NCBI RefSeq assembly: GCF_014773225.1
Contig: NZ_JACXAJ010000003.1
Span: forward strand, 310,001 to 374,000
Source: Pontibacter aquaedesilientis
GTDB lineage: Bacteria > Bacteroidota > Bacteroidia > Cytophagales > Hymenobacteraceae
Direction of reading: 5' to 3'
Length of the DNA stretch: 64,000 bases
The notes beneath the pieces were generated by a model, which saw only the letters and a list, made by a program, of their open reading frames with translations, was not told the origin of the DNA and ran no database searches. Both the position numbers and the translations under genes were made by a program. Of this stretch, positions 8,954 to 16,232 are shown in pieces (within the stretch, counting starts at the first letter, position 1; each line of letters starts with the position of its first letter).

Positions 8954-9049
8954 GGGTATGCGCAGTAAGTTTTGGCAAGGTATACGGGGCTATACCTTAA
9001 ATGGGATGCGAAGACGATAGCAATGGATGCCTAGCCTTAGGTATAGCAA

Positions 9050-9373
9050 TTATAAAAACACCACTTCCTTTACCACCTCATCGCCCATGGCTTTGTTGAG
9101 AAGCTCCACCACTTTGCTCTTGCTCATGTTGAGTTCGTGTTTGAGTGGGGCGGAGGTAAGGCGCACAAACAGTTTCTGGTCCCGAAAATATAGCTCCTTG
9201 GTTTTCATGGCAATCGGTTTGCCCATAATCTGCTCCCAGCGCTGCACCAGGTCCACTTCATTAAGCTTGCCTTGCAGCCGGTAAGCTTTCAACAGCCCTT
9301 TGATGCTGTCACCGATGGTCTGCACGTCAGCCTTTCGCTTCGCAATCTCCTCTTTCTTCTTGTAGTAGCGCAC
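9050..9373 (-). CDS. DUF721 (DciA-like) protein
   Basis: A 107-residue protein with a GTG start. The GDSIKGLLKAYRLQGKLNEV and RWEQIMGKPIAMKTKELYF segments match the DUF721 family, which includes DciA, the helicase loader found where DnaC/DnaI are missing. In Bacteroidota this small gene commonly sits directly after recF. Here it is separated from recF by an AT-rich AbiJ-like gene, so the usual pair appears to have been interrupted. A DciA function is inference from family and position. Confidence 0.8.
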   Translation of the reverse strand: MRYYKKKEEIAKRKADVQTIGDSIKGLLKAYRLQGKLNEVDLVQRWEQIMGKPIAMKTKELYFRDQKLFVRLTSAPLKHELNMSKSKVVELLNKAMGDEVVKEVVFL

Positions 9374-9392
9374 GGGGGTGGTTGATTTTTGA

Positions 9393-9440
9393 ATGAGTGT
9401 TTGAGTGAATGAGTGAATGAGTGAATCTTTGAGTGGGTGA
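9393..9440. repeat. Tandem GAATGAGT-type repeat
   Basis: About five degenerate copies of the 8-mer GAATGAGT or GAGTGAAT lie in the gap between the AbiJ-like gene and the DUF721 gene, at the junction where foreign-looking sequence meets the conserved locus. Confidence 0.7.
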
Positions 9441-9462
9441 AGTTACTGAATCTACAGTGACT

Positions 9463-10323
9463 TTAGATTTGGTTACCTAAAGCCGATTTCCCTATTACAT
9501 AGTTTATGAAAGCACTGCAAGAAACTAACATATATTTGGCATCTTCTAAATCAGGTTCTTTGACCTCATCAACAATTGCATGTCTTATACCATTTTCTTT
9601 ACTATTAGTATAAGCATATAGCTTTACGAAGCCACTTTTGATTTCATTATTAATGTAGATGTTCTTATATGTTAGCTTCTTTAAGGCGTCTCCCAAAGTT
9701 GACTCACCTGTTAATATTCTGCATGCAGTCTCAACAGCTGATATAGATTCTTTTATAGAATTGCGATAGTTAGGGCTCTTCTTATTTGCCAAAGTGGCAA
9801 GAGCAGTTTCTAGATGAATTTTTATTCCTTTAAGATTTTTGTGAGTTTCGGATAAAACAAAAGTATCTTCAACTGATTTTATTTCTGCATCATTCGTAAT
9901 CGGGACTAAGTAGGTATTTATAAATCTATATCCCGAAAGTTCTCTTGCTAGATACTTATTGCAATCGGCAATAAAATTTTTCTTGTGGTTCTTTTTATAG
10001 GATGTGGCGTTACGGAAGTAATCAGTGTTAGGAATAAACTCGATAAAATTATAAATATCAAACCATTCTAATGCGAAATAGAGCCTTTCAATTTCTTCCA
10101 AACAGTACTTATTTCGATTAAATAAAGCAAAATCATCCCATTCTGAATTTTTAACCGGCCTTTTAAAAAAGTCACCAATTATTTCTTCATATAATTCTTC
10201 AATCGAATAACTTATATGTTTTAGAAATACATTCCAAAGACAATTTTTTAAGCTTTCATCCATTCCATTTAATTGGACAAAAGTTTTTGGCTTAGTTACA
10301 CCTATCCTGTCAGAAAATTTCAT
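9463..10323 (-). CDS. AbiJ-like abortive-infection protein (AbiJ_NTD4 type)
   Basis: A 286-residue protein opening MKFSDRIGVTKPK, as in the AbiJ_NTD4 family of predicted phage-defence proteins. The C-terminal half has SAVETACRILTG, SGFVKLYAYT, GIRHAIVDE and AKYMLVSCSAFINYVIG, an all-helical arrangement like the HEPN-type toxin domains of Abi proteins, with RH as the candidate active-site pair. No antitoxin gene is adjacent. The coding sequence is much more AT-rich than recF and DUF721 on either side, a sign of recent acquisition. A TTG at 10335 is in frame, but ATG 10323 fits the family start. It begins 12 bases after the recF stop. Defence function is inferred. Confidence 0.75.
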   Translation of the reverse strand: MKFSDRIGVTKPKTFVQLNGMDESLKNCLWNVFLKHISYSIEELYEEIIGDFFKRPVKNSEWDDFALFNRNKYCLEEIERLYFALEWFDIYNFIEFIPNTDYFRNATSYKKNHKKNFIADCNKYLARELSGYRFINTYLVPITNDAEIKSVEDTFVLSETHKNLKGIKIHLETALATLANKKSPNYRNSIKESISAVETACRILTGESTLGDALKKLTYKNIYINNEIKSGFVKLYAYTNSKENGIRHAIVDEVKEPDLEDAKYMLVSCSAFINYVIGKSALGNQI

Positions 10324-10335
10324 GTGAATCAACAA

Positions 10336-11442
10336 TTAAGAAATTAGAGTGACCGTCCCTTCCTTCACCTCAAATCTACGAATCTGGTCCGATAGGTTCT
10401 CGAGTATTTTGTCGGTCCTCTCCAGATGGGTGTCAGTCAGGAAAATCTGGCCGAAGGTATGGGCGGCGACCATTTGCATGAGCTTTGTGATGCGCTTCTC
10501 GTCGAGGCGGTCGAAGATGTCATCGAGGAGGAGAAGGGGCTTGTGATGCTGGCGCTCGTCCATGACTTCGAAGTGCGCTAGCTTGAGGGCGATTACATAG
10601 CTTTTTTGCTGGCCTTGGGAGCCAAAGTTCTTCACAGGGTTGCCGTCCATCAGGAACACGAAATCGTCTTTATGCGTGCCCACGGTGGTACGCTGCAGGG
10701 TGCGGTCCTTTTGCTCGGCCTGCTCTAGCAGTTGTGCGAAATTGGAGCCAGGCAGCTGGCTTTTGTAGGTAAGCGTCACGGTTTCGCTGCTGTCCGATAT
10801 ATGGCGGTAGTGCTTTTGAAACACCGGCACGAAGGTTTCCAGAAAAGCCATGCGCTCCTGCGCCAGTTGCTCGCCCAGCGGTACCAACTGCTCGTTGAGG
10901 ATGTGCAGGTAATCGCGGTCGAAGTAGCGGCGCTCGGCAAACTGTTTGAGCAGCGAGTTGCGCTGCTTGAGGATGTAGTTGTACTGGATGAGCTGCTCCA
11001 GGTAGGTATGGTTAAGCTGCGAGATCAGGCTGTCGAAGTACTTGCGGCGCTCCTCACTGCCTTCGCGTATCAAATCTGTGTCGTAAGGTGAGATCAGCAC
11101 CACCGGAAAACGGCCGATGTGGTCGCTCATCTTCTCGTATGCCACTTTGTTGTGCACCATCGACTTCTTCTGGCCCTGCTTCAGACTACAGGTCACCGTG
11201 TGCTTCTCACTGTCGATCATAAAACGCCCCTTCACCATAAAGTAATCCTCTCCTTGCTTAATGTTGAGGGCATCGGAGCTGTTGAAGGCACTGCGCGTCA
11301 TGGAAAGGTAGTGGATGGCGTCAAGCAGGTTGGTCTTGCCGCTGCCGTTGTCACCGATAAAGCAGTTGATATGCGGCGAGAAACTAATGTTAGCTTCGTC
11401 GTAGTTCTTGAAAAACAGCAGACTTAGATTTTCGAGGAGCAT
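10336..11442 (-). CDS. recF: DNA replication and repair protein RecF
   Basis: A 368-residue SMC-like ATPase that loads RecA at gaps through the RecFOR pathway. Walker A is GDNGSGKTNLLDAI near residues 29-42, the signature is GSQGQQKS and Walker B is LLLLDDIFDRLDE. Length and order are those of full RecF. It is divergent from pdhA, with about 130 bases between them. The usual Bacteroidota downstream partner (DUF721) is displaced by the AbiJ-like gene. Confidence 0.95.
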   Translation of the reverse strand: MLLENLSLLFFKNYDEANISFSPHINCFIGDNGSGKTNLLDAIHYLSMTRSAFNSSDALNIKQGEDYFMVKGRFMIDSEKHTVTCSLKQGQKKSMVHNKVAYEKMSDHIGRFPVVLISPYDTDLIREGSEERRKYFDSLISQLNHTYLEQLIQYNYILKQRNSLLKQFAERRYFDRDYLHILNEQLVPLGEQLAQERMAFLETFVPVFQKHYRHISDSSETVTLTYKSQLPGSNFAQLLEQAEQKDRTLQRTTVGTHKDDFVFLMDGNPVKNFGSQGQQKSYVIALKLAHFEVMDERQHHKPLLLLDDIFDRLDEKRITKLMQMVAAHTFGQIFLTDTHLERTDKILENLSDQIRRFEVKEGTVTLIS

Positions 11443-11574
11443 TAGTTTCTTCTTTGATTACTTTTTCCTTAATTTCGCATGCTAAAACCCGTCAGTAAGC
11501 TGATTTGCCGTCCATTGCGGCCCGAATCTCGCTAAAAAAGCTGTACGAACAACCATAACGATACACAAATACCC

Positions 11575-12621
11575 ATGGCTGATACGAAAGAAAAGGCAAA
11601 AGCGAAGTCGCAGAAAGCAAAGGTACAGGCTGAGCCAACATTTTCAAAAGAGACTTACATGTGGTGGTACGAGAACATGAAACTCATCCGCCGCTTCGAA
11701 GAAAAAACAGGCCAGCTTTATGGCCAGCAGAAAATTAAAGGCTTTTGCCACCTGTACATCGGTCAGGAAGCCTGTGTGGCTGGTGCTGTAACAGCCCTTG
11801 AGAAAGGCGACAAGTGGATCACCGCTTACCGCGACCACGCACACCCACTGGCTCTCGGCACATCGCCAGGCGCTGTAATGGCCGAAATGTTTGCCAAAGC
11901 TACCGGTTGCTCTAAAGGCAAAGGCGGCTCCATGCACATGTTCGACAAAGAAGTGAACTTTGTAGGCGGACACGGTATCGTAGGTGGTCAGGTGCCACTG
12001 GGCGCTGGTCTGGCCTTCGCTGAGAAGTATAACAAAACAGGCAAACTATGCATCTGCTACATGGGTGACGGTGCGGTGCGTCAAGGCGCTTTCCACGAGG
12101 CCCTGAACATGGCCATGACCTGGAAACTGCCTGTGATTTTTGTGATCGAGAACAATGGCTATGCGATGGGTACTTCGGTAACGCGTACCTCTAACGTGAA
12201 CGATCTGTACAAACTGGGCCATGCCTATGAGATGCCATCGGAGCCGGTTGAGGCCATGAGCGTAGAGAACGTGCACAACGCTGTGGCGAAAGCTGCTGAG
12301 CGTGCCCGTGCTGGCGAGGGACCTACTTTGCTGGAGTTCAAGACCTACCGTTACAAAGGCCACTCCATGTCGGATCCTGCCAAGTACAGAACCAAAGAGG
12401 AGCTGGAAGACTACAAAGGCCGCGACTCGATAGAATCTGTAAAAGCGACTATCCTGAAAAATGGATGGGCAACAGAAGAGAAACTGGACGAGATCGACGA
12501 TAAACAAAAGCAGATCGTTGCTGAGGCCGTGAAGTTTGCAGAGGAGTCTCCTTACCCAGACCCGTCGGAGCTTTATACTGACATCTACGTAGAGCCGGAC
12601 TATCCATACATAATGGACTAA
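11575..12621 (+). CDS. pdhA: Pyruvate dehydrogenase E1 component, alpha subunit
   Basis: A 348-residue thiamine-diphosphate enzyme subunit. The TPP/Mg motif begins GDGAVRQGAFHEALN and closes with ENN; the phosphorylation-loop region reads YRYKGHSMSDPAKYR. Together with E1 beta it decarboxylates pyruvate and passes the acetyl group to E2. The first 20 residues are a Lys/Ala-rich leader. No pdhB gene is adjacent, so the subunits are encoded apart. A branched-chain 2-oxoacid E1 alpha is the alternative but the sequence looks like PdhA. Confidence 0.92.
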   Translation: MADTKEKAKAKSQKAKVQAEPTFSKETYMWWYENMKLIRRFEEKTGQLYGQQKIKGFCHLYIGQEACVAGAVTALEKGDKWITAYRDHAHPLALGTSPGAVMAEMFAKATGCSKGKGGSMHMFDKEVNFVGGHGIVGGQVPLGAGLAFAEKYNKTGKLCICYMGDGAVRQGAFHEALNMAMTWKLPVIFVIENNGYAMGTSVTRTSNVNDLYKLGHAYEMPSEPVEAMSVENVHNAVAKAAERARAGEGPTLLEFKTYRYKGHSMSDPAKYRTKEELEDYKGRDSIESVKATILKNGWATEEKLDEIDDKQKQIVAEAVKFAEESPYPDPSELYTDIYVEPDYPYIMD

Positions 12622-12629
12622 AAAAGAGC

Positions 12630-12735
12630 TTTTAAGTAAAAATTAGGAATTAAAAATTATAAATTTTGTGTTTGAGTGTTATAATTGTTGTTTCTAATGA
12701 CTTTTAATTTCTAATTTTGAATTTATAATTGATTA
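12630..12735. repeat. AT-rich imperfect inverted-repeat element between pdhA and the TPR gene
   Basis: The left arm (AAAATTAGGAATTAAAAATT region) and the right arm (TTTTAATTTCTAATTTTGAA region) are approximately reverse complements around a short spacer. It resembles other palindromic AT-rich intergenic elements in this window at 56437-56555 and 57384-57535. Confidence 0.55.
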
Positions 12736-12741
12736 ATACTG

Positions 12742-13455
12742 ATGGCAAAAGAGACAGTACAGAAGCACAGCGAGTTTGAGGAGCTGGTAGAGAATCCGGA
12801 TGTGTTGGCAGACCGCCTGGCACAGTCGGAGGACTTTGTGAAGAAAAACAAAACCAAGCTGCTCGGTGTGTTTGCCGCCATTGCCGCTATTGTTGTTGCA
12901 GGTTTCCTATACTATAACTACCGCAGCTCCCAGAACCAGGAGGCACAGGAAGCGATGTTCCAGGCGGTGTATTACTTTGAGGCCGACTCACTGAACAAAG
13001 CCCTGAATGGCGACGGTCAGTATGATGGCTTATTGAAGATCGCGGATGACTATAGCGGAACTGACGCCGGTAACCTGGCTAACTTCTACGCTGGCGTTGC
13101 TTTACTGAAGCAGGGTGACTTTGCGGAGGCGCAGTCTCATTTGGAGGACTTCAAATCTGACGACTTCCTGTTCCAGGCGCGTGCTTACAGCTTGGTAGGA
13201 GACGCACTCTCTGAGCAAGGCAAGTATAAGGAAGCAGCCGACATGTATAACAAAGCTGCCAACCACAACAGCAACCAGTATTTCTCGCCACAGTACCTGA
13301 TGAAGGCCGGTATCGCTTTTGAAGCAGCAAATGACTTTAAGGCCGCTGCTGATAGCTACGACAAGATCATCAAAGACTTTGTAACATCAGCTGAAGTAAC
13401 GGACGCCAAGAAATACAAGGCCCGCGCAGAGGCACTGGCCGGAACTGCCAACTAA
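12742..13455 (+). CDS. Membrane-anchored tetratricopeptide-repeat protein
   Basis: A 237-residue protein with a charged N-terminus, one transmembrane helix at about residues 38-57 (KLLGVFAAIAAIVVAGFLYY) and three to four TPR-like helical pairs after it (NFYAGVALLKQGDFAEAQSHL, YSLVGDALSEQGKYKEAADMY). The architecture is like YfgM: cytoplasmic tail, one helix, periplasmic TPRs. In Bacteroidota this gene is commonly found just before ribH, as here. A role in envelope protein handling is possible but not shown. Confidence 0.8.
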   Translation: MAKETVQKHSEFEELVENPDVLADRLAQSEDFVKKNKTKLLGVFAAIAAIVVAGFLYYNYRSSQNQEAQEAMFQAVYYFEADSLNKALNGDGQYDGLLKIADDYSGTDAGNLANFYAGVALLKQGDFAEAQSHLEDFKSDDFLFQARAYSLVGDALSEQGKYKEAADMYNKAANHNSNQYFSPQYLMKAGIAFEAANDFKAAADSYDKIIKDFVTSAEVTDAKKYKARAEALAGTAN

Positions 13456-13484
13456 GGTATAAGCAGGTATATTCCTGATTCATA

Positions 13485-13524
13485 AAAGCGCTTTTGTCTC
13501 ACCGGCAGAAGCGCTTCTTTTTTT
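13485..13524 (+). terminator. Terminator between the TPR gene and ribH
   Basis: Stem AGCGCTTTTGTC / GGCAGAAGCGCT (with G-U pairs) around TCACC, followed by a run of seven T. It suggests that ribH has its own promoter. Confidence 0.8.
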
Positions 13525-13602
13525 AAGCTAACAAGGCTTTCTGTATAAGCGCTATACCTGTGAGCCCAACAATCAACCAATTAACAATCAACAATTAAGT
13601 AT

Positions 13603-14079
13603 ATGGCTACTTCTTTAAAGAACCTGAACGACTATAAGAAAGACAGCTTTGCAGATATATCAGATAAAAAATTCGGTATCGTAGTGGCTGATTGGCATAA
13701 TGAAATTACCGATGTGCTTTGTGCAGGTGCCATTGACACCTTATTACAACATGGAGCCAAAAAAGAGAACATCTTCCGGAATACCGTGCCCGGCAGTTTT
13801 GAACTGACACTTGGAGCGCAGTTCCTGGCCCTGCAGGAAGAAATAGACGCTGTTATCTGCATTGGCGTGGTTATCAAAGGCGACACAAAGCATGATGACT
13901 ACATCAACCACGCAGTGGCCAACGGGCTAACCAACGTGTCGCTGAAATTCAACAAGCCGGTTTCGTTTGGTTTGGTGACCACCAATAACTTGGAGCAGGC
14001 ATTGGACAGAGCAGGTGGCAAACACGGTAACAAGGGCGTGGAAGCAGCGGCAGCGGCAATCCATATGCTGAGTTTCTAA
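13603..14079 (+). CDS. ribH: 6,7-dimethyl-8-ribityllumazine synthase
   Basis: A 158-residue riboflavin-pathway enzyme that condenses the ribityl-pyrimidine with dihydroxybutanone phosphate. The GSFELTLGAQFLA substrate loop and GVVIKGDTKHDDYINHAV, which contains the catalytic His, are intact, and the length is normal for the icosahedral type. Other rib genes are not in the window. It is followed by a strong bidirectional terminator. Confidence 0.95.
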   Translation: MATSLKNLNDYKKDSFADISDKKFGIVVADWHNEITDVLCAGAIDTLLQHGAKKENIFRNTVPGSFELTLGAQFLALQEEIDAVICIGVVIKGDTKHDDYINHAVANGLTNVSLKFNKPVSFGLVTTNNLEQALDRAGGKHGNKGVEAAAAAIHMLSF

Positions 14080-14094
14080 GGCATACACAATTAC

Positions 14095-14141
14095 AAAGGC
14101 AAGAGGCCCGACTCATTAGATGAATCGGGCCTCTTGCCTTT
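14095..14141. terminator. Strong bidirectional terminator after ribH
   Basis: A 22-base nearly perfect stem (AAAGGCAAGAGGCCCGA... / ...TCGGGCCTCTTGCCTTT) with a 3-base loop. It separates the convergent ribH and beta-barrel genes. Confidence 0.9.
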
Positions 14142-14233
14142 AACAGGTATAGCCGAAGGGCCTTGCAGAGAGGTATAGCGTATACCTGAAATGGTCAGCC
14201 AGGTCGCAGAGTGATATAGGTAAAAAGCTATGC

Positions 14234-14830
14234 CTAGAAGTTATACCCTAGTGTTATACCTGGCCGGAAGCCAAATCCTCCACCCAAAATCATGTCGCCG
14301 ATTATGCCAGCGTCAAAGTCTTCTTCGGTTCCTACATTCACTTTAAGGTTGCCTCCATTATAGCCAGCCCCCAAGAACACATCGAGCGCAAACCCACTGT
14401 TAAAGATCCATTGGTTACCGATAGCAACGCCACCACCGATCGGGGCATAGGTGGCGCTGTAGTCACGGCCATTCTCGTCTTGCTTTTCCACGGTTAGCTT
14501 AAAGTTCTGAATGCGGCCATAGCCCGCCAAGTATGGGCCCATCGGCGCTGCTTTGTTTTCAGAAAAGTAATAGCGCACCTCTGGTGTGAATCCATAGCCT
14601 TTAAACTTAACATTCGAAATGGAGGCTCCGGTCGTAAATGCCCCCAACTGTGCACTGATGTTGTCGGTAACCGCATACTCCAGAAAGCCCGACCCGGTAA
14701 GGGCAAAGGCGCTGAGCGGATTCACCTTGATGACGGCCCGTTTAGGCTGCTGCGCCTGAGCCTTAGCATCTTGCAAAGGGAACGTTAAAAATGCCGCAGC
14801 GGCAACAGCAAATAGTAATTTGATTTTCAT
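14234..14830 (-). CDS. Outer-membrane beta-barrel protein
   Basis: A 198-residue protein with a signal peptide (MKIKLLFAVAAAAFLTFPLQ to about AQAQ). The mature part has alternating hydrophobic strands (KVNPLSAFALTGSGFLEYAV, FTPEVRYYFSE, IGNQWIFNSGFALDVFLGAG) and ends in Phe, as expected of a small eight-strand barrel. The specific role is unknown. It lies alone and convergent to ribH. Confidence 0.75.
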   Translation of the reverse strand: MKIKLLFAVAAAAFLTFPLQDAKAQAQQPKRAVIKVNPLSAFALTGSGFLEYAVTDNISAQLGAFTTGASISNVKFKGYGFTPEVRYYFSENKAAPMGPYLAGYGRIQNFKLTVEKQDENGRDYSATYAPIGGGVAIGNQWIFNSGFALDVFLGAGYNGGNLKVNVGTEEDFDAGIIGDMILGGGFGFRPGITLGYNF

Positions 14831-15180
14831 AAATGTGAGTGTGTTAGCTTATTGTTTAGGTATAACCGATGGGCTATAATAGCCTTTCAGCAACTTCCAT
14901 TCCAGTCTTGCAGTAGGTTAGCCAAAACTCAGGAAAGACAAAATTAAAATTTAAATAAAGAAGGTAGGTAGCAAAGTATAGATATAACTACTATTTTTGC
15001 ACGAAATTTAGCTTAAATAATAACCTGAACATCAGAGTGGTTCGGTTTTTGGGTTTAAATTTTCAGCTTTAAACTAAATCTACCCCGTTGCTGTTGATAG
15101 GCACGAGAGTAATGCTCCACACGGGGTTGGTTTTTTAGCTTGCGAGACAAAAAACTATAACCTAGTTCTAAGATAGTATA
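14831..15180. other. 350-base gene-free divergent intergenic region
   Basis: It lies between the beta-barrel gene and the DksA-like gene, which point away from each other. It is AT-rich at 14938-15030 and holds one good TAnnTTTG element at 14992-14999. A long minus-strand open frame starting inside the dksA/scpB genes ends here, but it has no family signal. No RNA gene is recognised. Confidence 0.6.
14992..14999 (+). promoter_or_regulatory. Possible -7 element (TATTTTTG) for the dksA-like gene
   Basis: It matches the Bacteroidota housekeeping -7 consensus TAnnTTTG. No clear TTTG lies about 20 bases upstream. If used, the leader would be about 170 bases. Confidence 0.35.
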
Positions 15181-15570
15181 ATGAACACAAACGAAGAGAA
15201 ACAGCGGTATTCCAAAGAGGAATTGGCAGAGTTTGAAGCAATCATTCAAGAGAAGCTGAATAATGCGCGAAAGGAAGTGGCGTTTATCAAAGAAACCCTG
15301 AGCCGCAAAAACGACTCGGGCACCGATAACACAGCGTCTCCTACCAAAGTATTGGAAGACGGTGCAGACACAGCGGAGAAGGAAAGCCTGAACCAACTGG
15401 CGTCGCGTCAGATGAAGTTCATCCAGCAGTTGGAGAATGCGCTGATCCGCATCAAAAACGGCACTTACGGTGTTTGCATCGTGACGGGCAAACTGATCCC
15501 GAAGGAGAGACTGCGTGCCGTGCCGCATACCCAGCACACAATAGAAGCCAAGCTTCAGCGTAAAGACTAG
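15181..15570 (+). CDS. TraR/DksA-family transcription factor lacking most zinc cysteines
   Basis: A 129-residue protein with the coiled-coil N-terminal part of DksA (residues 5-70) and the globular end GTYGVCIVTGKLIPKERLRAVP. In DksA four cysteines bind zinc; here only one remains, as seen in Bacteroidota members. DksA-like proteins enter the RNA polymerase secondary channel and adjust initiation, often with ppGpp. The acidic tip residues cannot be assigned with certainty. scpB begins 13 bases after the stop and is probably co-transcribed. Confidence 0.85.
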   Translation: MNTNEEKQRYSKEELAEFEAIIQEKLNNARKEVAFIKETLSRKNDSGTDNTASPTKVLEDGADTAEKESLNQLASRQMKFIQQLENALIRIKNGTYGVCIVTGKLIPKERLRAVPHTQHTIEAKLQRKD

Positions 15571-15582
15571 TAAATTTATACC

Positions 15583-16143
15583 TTGAATATACTGCAAAAC
15601 CACATTCAGGCACTGGTTTTTTGTGCCCAATCGCCAATAAGCATCGAAGAAATTCAGCGCTGCCTTACGGAGTCGTTGCAAATGGAGGTGCTGGTAAGCG
15701 ACGTGTTGGAAGCCGTTGAGAACATCAACGAGCAACTGACCGACGCAGGTTTTGCCTTTCAGATATATGCCATCGGGGGCGGGTATCAATTCCTGACCAA
15801 GCCGGAGTACCAGGAAACGGTGAGCACATACCTGAAACACAAGTCAAAAAAGAAATTGTCGGCGTCTTCTCTGGAGACGCTGGCAATTATTGCCTACAAG
15901 CAGCCGATCACCCGCTCGGCCGTAGAGCAAATCCGTGGTGTGGGCTGTGACTACGCCATTCATAAACTATTGGAGAAAGAACTTATCGAGATTAAGGGGA
16001 AAGCCGAGACCATTGGGAGACCCGTCCTGTACGGCACGTCTCAAAAATTCATGGATTACTTCGGTATTAACCACATCAAAGACCTTCCGCAGCTAAAGGA
16101 TTTCGCCTCAGAAGAAAACATGATTGGCGAAATAGCCGATTAA
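15583..16143 (+). CDS. scpB: Segregation and condensation protein B
   Basis: A 186-residue winged-helix protein with a TTG start. The core SLETLAIIAYKQPITRSAVEQIRGV and the following IHKLLEKELIEIKGKAETIGRPVLYGTS are characteristic of ScpB, the kleisin-associated subunit of the SMC-ScpAB condensin. An N-terminal winged helix precedes them (residues 1-80). scpA and smc are not in the window. It follows the DksA-like gene closely. Confidence 0.93.
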   Translation: MNILQNHIQALVFCAQSPISIEEIQRCLTESLQMEVLVSDVLEAVENINEQLTDAGFAFQIYAIGGGYQFLTKPEYQETVSTYLKHKSKKKLSASSLETLAIIAYKQPITRSAVEQIRGVGCDYAIHKLLEKELIEIKGKAETIGRPVLYGTSQKFMDYFGINHIKDLPQLKDFASEENMIGEIAD

Positions 16144-16232
16144 CGAACCCTCATTATTCATTAGAGTATACTATCTTACATATACTGCACACACAGGTAC
16201 AGTAGCGATACTGCATCATTAATTTCTATACA

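Noticed and set aside
15055..15840. A 261-codon minus-strand frame over dksA and scpB
   Set aside because: It is opposite two clear genes and shows no family pattern.
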